A DNA stretch of 64,000 nt from Pedobacter heparinus DSM 2366 (GTDB taxonomy: Bacteria > Bacteroidota > Bacteroidia > Sphingobacteriales > Sphingobacteriaceae). A model generated the notes under the pieces. It worked only from the letters and a program-made list of their open reading frames with translations. It searched no databases and was not told where the DNA came from. A program made the translations under genes and the position numbers. Positions 35,325 through 44,931 of the stretch are shown in pieces (the first letter of the stretch is position 1; the number at the start of each line of letters is the position of its first letter). The stretch lies in NCBI RefSeq assembly GCF_000023825.1, contig NC_013061.1, forward strand, positions 3,968,001 to 4,032,000, read 5' to 3'.

Positions 35325-35736
35325 TTAATTCAGCATCAAACTAAATGTTCCCCAACATAAACACTGGTGCTCACGGCATCCCCTTCCATACTTACGTAAT
35401 GCATCCATGCATGTATAGCTCAAAAACCTGAAACATTTAAAACAGACACCTGCTGTATTTACGGAGCCCCAATACTTGTCACCCTGCTATTAGCTGCTCA
35501 ATACCTCAGTCGTAGCTTGTTCGTAAAAAGTACCCTTTGTATGAGCCAGGTGTGCGCAAGCTACGAGCAAAGTGCGCCCGAGGACGAAGGTAGGCCCTGA
35601 TTTGTTTTTTTAAGTCTTATCAGTATCTGGTACTCCTGAATTGGCTTAACATCCGTTAAGTTGTCAAATTAAAAATAATTATTACTACAACCATAATACG
35701 CTGATTTTCGTATATTAGCATTGAGAGCGTTAATTT
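35325..35736. other. Non-coding stretch between the PUL regulator and the histidine kinase
   Basis: No gene is visible. The part at 35500-35610 is more GC-rich than its surroundings and contains inverted arms CGTAGCTTG (35511-35519) and CAAGCTACG (35557-35565) with 37 nt between. This could be a structured RNA or a relic of a lost gene or mobile element. A hairpin with a U-tract follows at 35737. Confidence 0.4.
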
Positions 35737-35777
35737 AAGCGGGGATAACCATCACAGGTCTATTCCCGCTTTTTTAT
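35737..35777 (+). terminator. Terminator without a visible upstream gene
   Basis: AAGCGGGGATA (35737-35747) and TATTCCCGCTT (35761-35771) pair over 11 bp (one G-U) around a 13-nt loop, followed by a T-rich tract. It is oriented to stop + strand transcription, yet no + strand gene lies within 5 kb upstream. It may end a small RNA from the 35325-35736 stretch, or block antisense transcription into the kinase gene. Confidence 0.55.
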
Positions 35778-35887
35778 TTATCTGCAAATCCTGTTATGCA
35801 TATTTCTAAACTAAACCTGGTTACAGATCAAAAAGAGATCATAGATAGCCACCATTGTAACTGCGGTAAATAACACAGCAAGATTGG

Positions 35888-38029
35888 TTAATCACCAACC
35901 TCTGGCTTCCTGATTCCTTCAAGGGGCAAACTAAAATAAAACTGCGAACCCTTCCCAATTTCACTCTCTACCCAAATTTTGCCGTCGTGGCGATGAACAA
36001 TCTCAGCGCTTAAATAAAGTCCAATCCCGAACCCGGAGGCCTGACTGATGGGATCACTTTCGACGCGATAATAACGGTCGAATACGTGCCCGCAATCAGC
36101 TTCACTAATCCCCAATCCCCGGTCGCTCACCCGAATACACACATATGAATCCTGTTTATAGCAATCTATGGTAACCTCGGAGCCTTTGGGAGAATATTTG
36201 ATCGCATTGCCTAAAAGGTTACTGAGTACAGAATCTATTTTTTCCCGGTCCGCCATGACTACAGCATCTTCACATTCCCGGATGTTGATGATGTGGTTAA
36301 TGCCGGTAAGATTGATTTCAGCAACTACCTCTTTGATCAGTTCGCAGATGTTAAAGACTTGCCTGTTGATCTGAATCTTACCAGACTCCAATCTGGAGAT
36401 ATTCAGAAAGCCGCTGATCATCTTATTCATTTTTTTCACCTGCAGATTCGCGCGGTCCAGTAGCTGGGATACCAGAACATCTTCACTTTCAGCAAACTTC
36501 CGCTGCAGCATTTGTAAGATTGCGCTCATAGAGGTAAGCGGCGTTTTTATTTCGTGACTGACCATAGCGATAAAGTCATTCTTGCGGATATCATTCTGCT
36601 TGCGTTCTGAGATATCCCGGGCTATCTTGGAGAAGCCAGTAATATTCCCGTGGCTGTCCTTGATGGGCGATATCGTAAGAGAAACATCAATCAGCCGGCC
36701 ATCTTTGGTTTGCCTTTTCGTCTCAAAGTGCTCTACGCGCTCTCCTGCTTTTAACCGCGTGAGGATCATCGGCTCTTCATCCTGGCGGTCAGCTGGTATA
36801 AGCTTATAGATAGTTTCCCCTATTATCTCAGTCGAAGTATAACCAAACATGCGTTCCGCAGAATCATTCCAGCTGGTGATTACACTTTCCAGGGTCTTAC
36901 TTATAATAGCATCATTTGATGTGGCTACAATCGCTGCTAGCCTGGCACTTTTTTCTTCTACCTGTTTGAGCTCAGTGATATCCAGTACAGTACCTAAAAA
37001 CCGTGAAGCTTTTCCAGCCTGAAACTGGACCGTACCCTGCGCCTTTACCCAACGAACCTCCTTATTATCAAAACGAATGATCCGGTGCGTGATTTCATAT
37101 CGGCCCGAAAACTTAGACTGAAGGCTGGAATTTATTCTGGAAGCTACAAATTGACGGTCTTCCGGAAATATGTGTCGCGTATAGGTTTCAAAATCCACAG
37201 GCTGATCGCCATCAAGGCCGAATATCATCCGGCATTCTTTGGACCATTGAAGTTCCCCCGTGGCCGGAATATAATCCCAGGTACCCAGACCTGTCGATTC
37301 TACAGCCATACGGAAGCGTGATTCTCCGGCTGTCAGCTCCCTGTTGATTTGCTCCAGATTTTGCTGGATTTGGATTAGCTCCTCGTTTGTAGCCTCCATC
37401 TCTTCATTAACAGCCGCCTGCTCCTCTACGGCCTGCCGAAGTTCATCCGTTCGTTTGGCTACACGCCCCTCCAGCTGCTCGTTCAACAGGGTTAGCTGAC
37501 GCTGGGTCTCCCGTAACTCGACATTGGTGGCAAGAAGTTCAGCATTGAGCGCGCTGACCTGTTCGGTCGTTTCCAGATTTTCCAGATGACTTTGATGTAG
37601 AGCGCGTTCGGCCAGTATTTTGTCTGTCACATTGGTAGCCAACTGGATGATATAAGAAATATTACCCTCACTGTCCAGCACAGGTGAATGGCAGGGGTCC
37701 CAGTACCGCCGGATAAATTTGCCCGGGTTTTCCATATCGGGGACATCATATCGCTGTATTGGCATTTGATCTGGTTTTTTAGTGCGAAGTACCACCTGAA
37801 GTGATGCATTTATATTCTGAACACCATCCGCATCTGGCAGATCTGGGTTGTCCGGAAAAGCCTCAAAAATATGTTTGCCTTTAATTGCATCCCGCGTCGT
37901 TTTTGTGGCCTGCAGGTATAAATCGCTTGCTGTCAAGATATACAGATCAGGAGAGAGAATTAAATACATATTAGGCGCCGTTTCAAGCGCCGAAAGCGTG
38001 TCCTTGGAGGGTTTGTTGATTTCAGCCAT
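35888..38029 (-). CDS. PAS-domain sensor histidine kinase
   Basis: The 713-aa protein has an N-terminal PAS-like domain (about 10-140), a coiled coil (about 145-235, ELLATNVELRETQRQLTLLNEQLE region), two more PAS/PAC domains (about 240-355 and 360-480), a HisKA domain with His492 (MVSHEIKTPLTSM) and a HATPase domain with NLLGNAIKYSP, DRGLGIS and GFGIGLYLS. No signal peptide or membrane helix is visible, so it is probably cytoplasmic. No response-regulator gene is adjacent, making it an orphan kinase. It lies between two PULs but has no clear tie to either. Confidence 0.9.
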   Translation of the reverse strand: MAEINKPSKDTLSALETAPNMYLILSPDLYILTASDLYLQATKTTRDAIKGKHIFEAFPDNPDLPDADGVQNINASLQVVLRTKKPDQMPIQRYDVPDMENPGKFIRRYWDPCHSPVLDSEGNISYIIQLATNVTDKILAERALHQSHLENLETTEQVSALNAELLATNVELRETQRQLTLLNEQLEGRVAKRTDELRQAVEEQAAVNEEMEATNEELIQIQQNLEQINRELTAGESRFRMAVESTGLGTWDYIPATGELQWSKECRMIFGLDGDQPVDFETYTRHIFPEDRQFVASRINSSLQSKFSGRYEITHRIIRFDNKEVRWVKAQGTVQFQAGKASRFLGTVLDITELKQVEEKSARLAAIVATSNDAIISKTLESVITSWNDSAERMFGYTSTEIIGETIYKLIPADRQDEEPMILTRLKAGERVEHFETKRQTKDGRLIDVSLTISPIKDSHGNITGFSKIARDISERKQNDIRKNDFIAMVSHEIKTPLTSMSAILQMLQRKFAESEDVLVSQLLDRANLQVKKMNKMISGFLNISRLESGKIQINRQVFNICELIKEVVAEINLTGINHIINIRECEDAVVMADREKIDSVLSNLLGNAIKYSPKGSEVTIDCYKQDSYVCIRVSDRGLGISEADCGHVFDRYYRVESDPISQASGFGIGLYLSAEIVHRHDGKIWVESEIGKGSQFYFSLPLEGIRKPEVGD

Positions 38030-38470
38030 ATGTTGCCATATTTACTATATATTTTTGCAAGGCAATTCTTATGCCGAATCTGCTACAGGTTCTTGATTTA
38101 TGCCCTGGCCAAAAGGATCCTATCCACCTTCGTATAAAAGTTCCGCCGTATAATCCGGGGCATAAGGTGTATAATAAGATTTACGAGTCTTCATGGAAGA
38201 AAAGACAAAACTAGAAGTCTTTGGCTTGCCAGTACATTTGCTGCACAACGCAAGCAGGTTGCTTCGGAAAAAGGTACCCAATCTCCGAAGCAACCTGCTC
38301 GTAATCTGCCCTTATCCTGCTTTCAACCCTATAGTTTATCTTTTAAAAACATTGTCCTGCTTGTAAATCCCTTTTAATCCATTCTATTTGTCCCCCAGCC
38401 CCGTCAGGAGCAGTTACAAGAATACAATGAACTCATTCTGAAATTAAATCTATAAATTCCATAGATTTAA
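38030..38470. other. Non-coding stretch between the divergent kinase and sulfatase PUL
   Basis: No gene is visible. It should hold the kinase promoter on the minus strand. The main landmark is the 16-bp inverted repeat at 38253-38299. Confidence 0.45.
38253..38299. repeat. 16-bp perfect inverted repeat
   Basis: AGCAGGTTGCTTCGGA (38253-38268) and TCCGAAGCAACCTGCT (38284-38299) are perfect inverted arms around a 15-nt loop. No T-tract follows on either side, so a simple terminator is unlikely. It could be a regulator site, a structured RNA or the scar of a small mobile element. A weaker hairpin with related GGTTGCT sequence lies at 38596-38620. Confidence 0.55.
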
Positions 38471-38500
38471 TTGACAATAACTATTTAGTTTATATATTTG
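38471..38500 (+). promoter_or_regulatory. Likely promoter of the sulfatase PUL
   Basis: TATATTTG (38493-38500) matches the Bacteroidota -7 consensus TAnnTTTG, and TTGACA (38471-38476) lies 16 nt upstream as a -33-like element. Transcription from here gives a leader of about 190 nt before susC. Confidence 0.5.
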
Positions 38501-38595
38501 CACAATACAATAAACAAATTCAGTAATTCCCGCTATCCCATTTAATCATCAACATTCTTCAGAAAGGAGGATTTATTTAATAAACTATACGAAAA

Positions 38596-38664
38596 GAGGT
38601 TGCTCAAAAAGAACAACCTCAGGCAAATAATTCAAACGGGCTTTCAATTGGCGTTGCTGCCCGT
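38596..38664 (+). other. Two hairpins in the susC leader
   Basis: GAGGTTG/CAACCTC (38596-38620, 7 bp, 11-nt loop) and ACGGGC/GCCCGT (38636-38664, 6 bp, 17-nt loop) lie in tandem in the 5' leader, the last ending 30 nt before the start codon. They might control translation or mRNA stability. Confidence 0.4.
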
Positions 38665-38694
38665 AAAAATCACTAATTAAACCATTATAAAAGT

Positions 38695-41600
38695 ATGCAA
38701 AATTTTATTAAACCAAGGCAGTTCCTAACTGCCAGGTTTGTACCGCTGTATGTATTTTTTCTGCTCTCTTTCTCTTTAAACACATCAGCACAAGTTACTA
38801 CACAACCACTCATCAATTCTACACTCAATGGTACCGTCAAAGATGCAAAAACGGGCGAAACACTACCCGGAGCACTGATCAAGATAGAAGGGACCTCTCA
38901 TCAGGTAACGGCAGACCATGCCGGAAAATTCCGTTTCGTTACAGGTCAGAAATTTCCATATACCCTGATTGTAAACTATGTTGGCTATGACCAGGTAAAA
39001 CTGTTTGTTGATGGGAGCCCTGTAGAAATACGGTTAACCGCTACACAAAACCAGCTCGGTGAAGTTGTAGTGGTTGGATATGGCACCCAGAAAAAACAAG
39101 ATGTAATTGGCTCTATTTCACAAATTTCGGCAAACAAAATCAATAACCGGCAAACCCCACAGCTTTCGAATGCATTAACAGGGCAGCTATCCGGCGTAAC
39201 AGTAATTCAAAGGTCAGGCAAGCCTGGTGCCGGTAGCGGCGATATTAATATCCGTGGTGTAGGTTCCTTTGGTGCAGCAACTACACCGCTGATTATTGTA
39301 GATGGAATACCTGCAAGTAATTTCAATGAAATTGACCCTAATGATGTAGCCTCAGTTTCTGTATTAAAAGATGCATCCTCTGCAGCAATATATGGTGCAC
39401 GTGCAGCAAACGGTGTAGTGCTCATCACTACAAAAAATGGGAAAGCCGGTAAAACCCGGATAAGCTACAATGCATATGCAGGTTTCCAAAAAGCAACAGC
39501 TTATCCGGAATTTGTCAATTCCTGGGAATTCGCCGAACTCTATAATGAGGCTTCAGGTTCGCAGTCCTACACACCTGCAGACATTCAGAAGTACAGAGAT
39601 GGCAGTAATCCGGATTTGTTTCCAAATACCAATTTTATTGACGCCGTACTTAGTAAAAATGGCATTCAAACCGCCCATAACATTACTGCAAGCGGTGGAA
39701 CCGAAAAAAACCAGTTCAATATATCGGGCGGCTATTTATTCCAGGATGGACTGGTGGTTAAAAATTACTACAATAAATACAACCTACGCTTAAACCTGGT
39801 TAACGAATTGAGCCCTAAACTTACGCTTACAACACGTATATCTGCCATCAATTCGGATGCCAATGAGCCCGGTACACCGGCAACCTTAGATGCCAATGGA
39901 GTATTGGGTATCATCAGTTCAACTGTAAGGTACCCTGCCATTTATGCCGGAAAACTATCTGACGGAACTTATGGACTGGGCGTTGTACAAAAGGGCACGC
40001 CAATTTCATTCCTTGAAACTGAATCGTTTACAAAAACCAAAAATCAAAACCTAAGTGCAAACCTCAGGTTGGATTATCAGGCTGTTCCTGAACTAAAGCT
40101 ATCCATTTTGGGTGCTTATAACCAACTTACAAACAACCAGAAGGATTTTTCTGCATCCCAGGTGCTTAATCCAACACTTACACTGGGGCCCAATCAGCTC
40201 AGCATTTCTACTGGAAACACCCAGTATAAAACCCTTCAATTGCTGGCAGACTATACAAAAACCATCAATAAACATGCATTTGGTCTGTTAGCAGGCGCAT
40301 CTTATGAGGATAACCATACCGAATCTCTCGATGCTTCCAGAGATAAACTTCCCGGAAATGATTTAACCGAAATTAATGTTGGGGCACAGGACAATCAGAA
40401 AAATGCAGGAACAGCTTCCGAATGGGCAATACAATCGGTATTTGGTCGTCTGAAATATAATTTTGACCAGCGCTACCTTTTTGAAGGAACAATCAGGTAT
40501 GATGGTTCATCAAGATTCCCAACCACCAGCAAATACGCCTTTTTTCCATCTGCAGCGATAGGCTGGCGTATTTCACAGGAAAAATTTATCAAGGATAAGA
40601 TCTCCTGGCTTAACGACCTTAAACTTCGTGCTTCTTATGGAATACTTGGTAACCAGAACATTGCCAACTATCCTTACCAGAATACGCTGAATACAGGGGT
40701 TAACTATTCATTTGGTGGCGTAATTTCCTCTGGTGTAGCCTTAACGCAATTAACGGACCCAAACTTGCATTGGGAATCGACCAGAACGGCTGATATAGGC
40801 ATTGATGTAAGTTTGTTTAAAGGAAAACTAAATGCGGGTGCTACTTATTTTGACCGCAATACTTATGACATCCTTTATAGCCCGGCATCCAGCGTATCTA
40901 CCATCCTGGGCTTCGATCTTTCTCAGCAAAACACAGGAAAGCTTGTGAATAAAGGACTTGAATTTACGCTTGACCACATCAACACTGTTGGGGCATTTAC
41001 TTATAACATCAATGCCAATCTTACCATTATCAATAACAAAGTTAAAGATCTGGGGGTTGGAAACATTCGTCAGCCAAATGGTTTAACCGGCAATGGGAGT
41101 TCTTTGTTTATCGGCCACCCTTTAGAACTATATTACGGGTATATCGCCGACGGGCTTTTTGTTGATGCGGCCGATGTAGGTACCTGGCCAAACATGACAG
41201 CAATAAATCCATCGGCCAAACCGGGTGATATCCGGTATAAGGATATCAGTGGTCCGGATGGTGTACCGGACGGGAAGGTTGATGCCACTTATGACCGGGC
41301 TGTACTGGGCAGCAGGATCCCGAAATATTCCTATGGGATAAACCTCGGTGCTGCCTATAAAGGATTTGATTTTAATGTGTTGTTTCAAGGAATAGCAGGT
41401 GTTAAAGGAACACTGGATTCTTACGCCGGCTATGCCTTCAATAACTTCGGCAACGTGCAAACCTGGCAAAAAGATGAACGCTGGACGGCCGACAATCCCA
41501 GGAGAGATGCAGGATATCCACGACTGGAAATCATTTCCAATTCTGGAACACCGAATACCCTTACCTCTTCTTTCTGGATCATTAACACTTCTTACATCAA

Positions 41601-41805
41601 AATTAAAAGTGCGCAGCTTGGCTATACCTTACCAGGCCCGGTATCTGCAAAAGCAGGGTTGTCAAAAGCCAGAATATACCTCAGTGGAGAGAACTTCCTG
41701 AACTGGAACAATTATAGAAAAGGCTGGGATCCGGAAATCAATACGGGCGGAAGCTATTATCCAATCCTGGCAACCTATACTGTTGGTCTGAATGTAACTT
41801 TTTAA
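38695..41805 (+). CDS. SusC-like TonB-dependent transporter (sulfatase PUL)
   Basis: The 1036-aa outer-membrane protein has a signal sequence ending NTSAQ, a carboxypeptidase-regulatory-like domain (LNGTVKDAKTGETLPGALIK), a TonB-box stretch (VVVVGYGTQKK), a plug with VSVLKDASSAAIYGARAANG, and a barrel ending VGLNVTF. It has no STN domain. It is only distantly related to the two SusC proteins of the mannan PUL. Its operon mates are a SusD-like protein and two sulfatases, so the cargo is probably a sulfated oligosaccharide. Confidence 0.95.
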   Translation: MQNFIKPRQFLTARFVPLYVFFLLSFSLNTSAQVTTQPLINSTLNGTVKDAKTGETLPGALIKIEGTSHQVTADHAGKFRFVTGQKFPYTLIVNYVGYDQVKLFVDGSPVEIRLTATQNQLGEVVVVGYGTQKKQDVIGSISQISANKINNRQTPQLSNALTGQLSGVTVIQRSGKPGAGSGDINIRGVGSFGAATTPLIIVDGIPASNFNEIDPNDVASVSVLKDASSAAIYGARAANGVVLITTKNGKAGKTRISYNAYAGFQKATAYPEFVNSWEFAELYNEASGSQSYTPADIQKYRDGSNPDLFPNTNFIDAVLSKNGIQTAHNITASGGTEKNQFNISGGYLFQDGLVVKNYYNKYNLRLNLVNELSPKLTLTTRISAINSDANEPGTPATLDANGVLGIISSTVRYPAIYAGKLSDGTYGLGVVQKGTPISFLETESFTKTKNQNLSANLRLDYQAVPELKLSILGAYNQLTNNQKDFSASQVLNPTLTLGPNQLSISTGNTQYKTLQLLADYTKTINKHAFGLLAGASYEDNHTESLDASRDKLPGNDLTEINVGAQDNQKNAGTASEWAIQSVFGRLKYNFDQRYLFEGTIRYDGSSRFPTTSKYAFFPSAAIGWRISQEKFIKDKISWLNDLKLRASYGILGNQNIANYPYQNTLNTGVNYSFGGVISSGVALTQLTDPNLHWESTRTADIGIDVSLFKGKLNAGATYFDRNTYDILYSPASSVSTILGFDLSQQNTGKLVNKGLEFTLDHINTVGAFTYNINANLTIINNKVKDLGVGNIRQPNGLTGNGSSLFIGHPLELYYGYIADGLFVDAADVGTWPNMTAINPSAKPGDIRYKDISGPDGVPDGKVDATYDRAVLGSRIPKYSYGINLGAAYKGFDFNVLFQGIAGVKGTLDSYAGYAFNNFGNVQTWQKDERWTADNPRRDAGYPRLEIISNSGTPNTLTSSFWIINTSYIKIKSAQLGYTLPGPVSAKAGLSKARIYLSGENFLNWNNYRKGWDPEINTGGSYYPILATYTVGLNVTF

Positions 41806-41814
41806 ACTACCAAA

Positions 41815-43464
41815 ATGAAGAACCTCAATTACAATATCAAACACAGTTTTACATTGCTCGTTGCAATACTTTTACTTGCACAAGGATGCAAGAAAGCCCT
41901 GGAAAAATCTCCGCTGGATAAATTTGACAGTGCCAACTTCTGGACAAGTGAATCCAATACCCAGCTGGCCTTAACAGGTGTTTACCGTGGAAACATTAAA
42001 ATCAATGGCACTGAAGTGCTGGCCAGCGACTGGTGGTCTTATGCAGGGCTATTATTTACCGAATTTTCTACAGACAATGCCTACGACAGAAGGGGCGATA
42101 ATTCCTCCTATAATAAATTGTCAAATGGTACACTAACTGCAAATCTGGATGTCTTTAAAAGTTATTGGTCCAGTAGTTACGCCAAAGTGGCCAGAGCCAA
42201 CTATTTTCTGGAAAACGTAGATAAAGCACCGATAGATCCAACCCGAAAAAAACGCTACATTGCCGAAGTCCGGTTTATCAGGGCCTGTCAGTATTTTTAC
42301 ACAGCTCAGTACTGGGGTGCAGCACCACTTGTTACCAAAACTTTGACGGCACAAGAGGCCAATACCGTTACAAAGGCCAGCAAAGCAGAAATTGTTAAAT
42401 TCGTTATTGATGAGCTAAAAGCTGCTATAGCTGACCTGCCACGGCATAAGGATATCCCCAAGGCTGAACTTGGAAGGGCGAGCAGACAGGCTGCGCTGGC
42501 ATTTTTAGGCCGTTTATACCTTGCTGAACAAAAATACAGCGATGCAGCTGCTGCATATAAAGAAATCATAGATTATGGGGATAACATTATCGACCCTGAT
42601 TATGCAGGGCTATTCCAAACCTCCAACGAAAATAGTAATGAGATCATTTTCAGTACCCAATTCATAGAAAATCTTAGCGCTAATGCGATGAACCAGCATT
42701 TCTTTCCAGCAGTTGCCGCAGGCTGGCACATCTTCTGCCCTTTGGGGAGCATTGTTGAAACCTATGAATTTAAGGATGGTACGCCCTTTTCTTATACAGA
42801 TCCGAGATATAATGCCGCCGATATTGGAAAAGACAGGGATCCGCGTTTAAAATATAGTGTATTGTATAACCTCAATACCTTTAAAAATCTGAAATATGTT
42901 ACCCATCCCGATTCTGCCACTTCTCCAGACCAGTTAGGTGCAGGTAAACAAACCACGCAAACCGGTTATGGCCTCAAAAAGTTCTGCGATGAAAGTTTCT
43001 CTGGAAGCCTGACCAATTATGGCGGTAATTTGCCCATAATCCGCTATGCAGAAGTATTGTTAAGTTACCTGGAAGCAAAGCTTGAAGCCGGAGACCCTAT
43101 TGACCAAATCCTGCTTGATGCCACCATTAATAAAGTAAGGTCAAGAGCCACTGTAAACCTGCCCCCGGTTACAGTTACAAATACTACCGATCTGCGTACA
43201 AAATTACGTAGAGAACGTCGTGTAGAGCTGGCATTTGAGGGCATCAGGTATTGGGACCTGATCAGGTGGAAGATCGGAAACACTGTTTTAAACGGCGACT
43301 TTTATGGAGCGCCATTTCCGGGAGCAGTTAAGACGAGAAAAAAAGGAAATATTACAGATCCATACAGCAGGTGGTATGTCACTTCAAAAGCATTCAGGGT
43401 AACCGACCACGTTTGGCCTATACCGCAAAGCGAAGTAAATATAAATCCCGGACTGGCCAATTAA
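41815..43464 (+). CDS. SusD/RagB-like glycan-binding lipoprotein
   Basis: The 549-aa lipoprotein (lipobox LLAQGCKK) has the classic RagB/SusD pattern: SPLDKFDSANFWTSESN near the N-terminus, YIAEVRFIRACQYFYTAQYWG, RASRQAALAFLGRLYLAEQKY, and C-terminal RRERRVELAFEGIRYWDLIRW. This is a different branch from the SusD-like_2 proteins elsewhere in the window. It starts 9 bp after susC. Confidence 0.95.
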   Translation: MKNLNYNIKHSFTLLVAILLLAQGCKKALEKSPLDKFDSANFWTSESNTQLALTGVYRGNIKINGTEVLASDWWSYAGLLFTEFSTDNAYDRRGDNSSYNKLSNGTLTANLDVFKSYWSSSYAKVARANYFLENVDKAPIDPTRKKRYIAEVRFIRACQYFYTAQYWGAAPLVTKTLTAQEANTVTKASKAEIVKFVIDELKAAIADLPRHKDIPKAELGRASRQAALAFLGRLYLAEQKYSDAAAAYKEIIDYGDNIIDPDYAGLFQTSNENSNEIIFSTQFIENLSANAMNQHFFPAVAAGWHIFCPLGSIVETYEFKDGTPFSYTDPRYNAADIGKDRDPRLKYSVLYNLNTFKNLKYVTHPDSATSPDQLGAGKQTTQTGYGLKKFCDESFSGSLTNYGGNLPIIRYAEVLLSYLEAKLEAGDPIDQILLDATINKVRSRATVNLPPVTVTNTTDLRTKLRRERRVELAFEGIRYWDLIRWKIGNTVLNGDFYGAPFPGAVKTRKKGNITDPYSRWYVTSKAFRVTDHVWPIPQSEVNINPGLAN

Positions 43465-43475
43465 AAACTCAAAAC

Positions 43476-44921
43476 ATGAACAGATTATTGCTGATTTCAG
43501 TATTCTTATTATTAAGTCAACGGCTTGCTGCACAAAACGTAATTCTGATCTATGCAGATGACCTGGGCTACGCTGAACTTGGAAGCTATGGGCAAAAAAA
43601 GATCAAAACCCCGCACCTTGACCAACTGGCGGCTCAGGGATTACGGCTAACCCAATTTTATACGGGTACACCTGTATGCGCTCCATCCAGGGCCAACCTG
43701 ATGACAGGCCTCCATGCTGGTCATGCGCAGATCAGAGACAATTACGGGCTCCTTCCCTACCAGGAAAACGTAAATGAACCGGGCTCCTTTCCGCTAAAAG
43801 CAGGCACAGCTACTTTAGGTTCTCTATTTAAAACAGCAGGATATGCTACAGCTGCAATTGGAAAGTGGGGACTAGGGAATCATGACAACTCTGGAGACCC
43901 GCAGAAGTTAGGATTTGATTACTTTTATGGTTACTATGACCAGCGGCAGGCACATAACTATTATCCTACCCACCTCTGGGAAAATGGCAAATGGGATACT
44001 TTGAGAAACCATCCCATGGAAGTTCATCCAAAAGATAAAACAGTTTCGGAGTCCGGGGCCTATCGTGGCAAAGACTACGCCATTGATAAAATGACGGAAA
44101 AAGCAGTTCGTTTCATTCAATCCAATAAAGACCGGCCTTTCTTTCTTTATTTCCCTATCACCCTGCCACACGGTGTTTTGCAGGAGCCAACAAGTGGAAT
44201 TGATGCTTATGTAAAACTATTTAATGAAAAGCCTTCAGGCAAAGACCCGATCACACCATACCCTAAAGCCTCATATGCGGCTATGGTCTCCTATATGGAC
44301 CAGCAGGTCGGTGTAATCCAGAATCTGTTAAAAGAGCTTCGGCTGGATCAGAATACCATTGTTATTTTTACCAGTGACAACGGGACAGCCGCAAATGTTG
44401 ACCGTGACTTTTTCAATAGTACAGGAGGTTTAAGGGGCGTTAAACAAGATGTTTATGAAGGGGGCATAAGAGAACCCTTTATCATCAAATGGCCGGGTAA
44501 AATAGCCCAGGGAAAAACCAGCGATTACCCTGTTGTTACCTATGACCTGATGGCAACTTTTGCCGATCTGCTCCAGGTAAAAGCACCTAAAAACGATGGA
44601 ATTTCAGTACTTGATTTGTTTAAGGGCAGCCTACCTGTTGCTAAGCGTGGATTTTTATATTGGGAATACCCTTCAAAAGGTGGACAGCTGGCCATCAGAA
44701 TAGGGAACCTTAAGGGTGTAAAAACCAATATCCAGAAAAATAAGGCTGCTGCCTGGCAAATATACGACCTTTCAAAAGATCCGGGAGAGTCCAATGATAT
44801 TGCATCCAGTCATCCGGAGTTGCCCCATGCATTTGATGCTATTGTAAAAAAAGAACATACCTCGCCATTACGTCCCGAATGGGATATTTTTAAATCAAAA
44901 AAGGAATCAACTGAAAATTAA
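43476..44921 (+). CDS. Type I sulfatase (arylsulfatase-like)
   Basis: The 481-aa exported protein has a signal peptide (MNRLLLISVFLLLSQRLAAQ) and the formylglycine motif CAPSR with Cys68. Metal-binding YADDLGY, GKWGLG and FTSDNGT are present. I chose ATG 43476. The frame is open from 43371, but that extension overlaps susD and hides the signal peptide. The gene is 11 bp after susD. Sulfate ester position and sugar cannot be predicted. Cys-type sulfatases need an anaerobic or FGE maturase that must be encoded elsewhere. Confidence 0.9.
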   Translation: MNRLLLISVFLLLSQRLAAQNVILIYADDLGYAELGSYGQKKIKTPHLDQLAAQGLRLTQFYTGTPVCAPSRANLMTGLHAGHAQIRDNYGLLPYQENVNEPGSFPLKAGTATLGSLFKTAGYATAAIGKWGLGNHDNSGDPQKLGFDYFYGYYDQRQAHNYYPTHLWENGKWDTLRNHPMEVHPKDKTVSESGAYRGKDYAIDKMTEKAVRFIQSNKDRPFFLYFPITLPHGVLQEPTSGIDAYVKLFNEKPSGKDPITPYPKASYAAMVSYMDQQVGVIQNLLKELRLDQNTIVIFTSDNGTAANVDRDFFNSTGGLRGVKQDVYEGGIREPFIIKWPGKIAQGKTSDYPVVTYDLMATFADLLQVKAPKNDGISVLDLFKGSLPVAKRGFLYWEYPSKGGQLAIRIGNLKGVKTNIQKNKAAAWQIYDLSKDPGESNDIASSHPELPHAFDAIVKKEHTSPLRPEWDIFKSKKESTEN

Positions 44922-44931
44922 ATACCAGGAC

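Noticed and set aside
43371..43475. Upstream start of the first sulfatase, overlapping susD by about 94 nt
   Set aside because: The extension is charged and lacks signal character, while ATG 43476 begins a clear signal peptide 11 nt after the susD stop.
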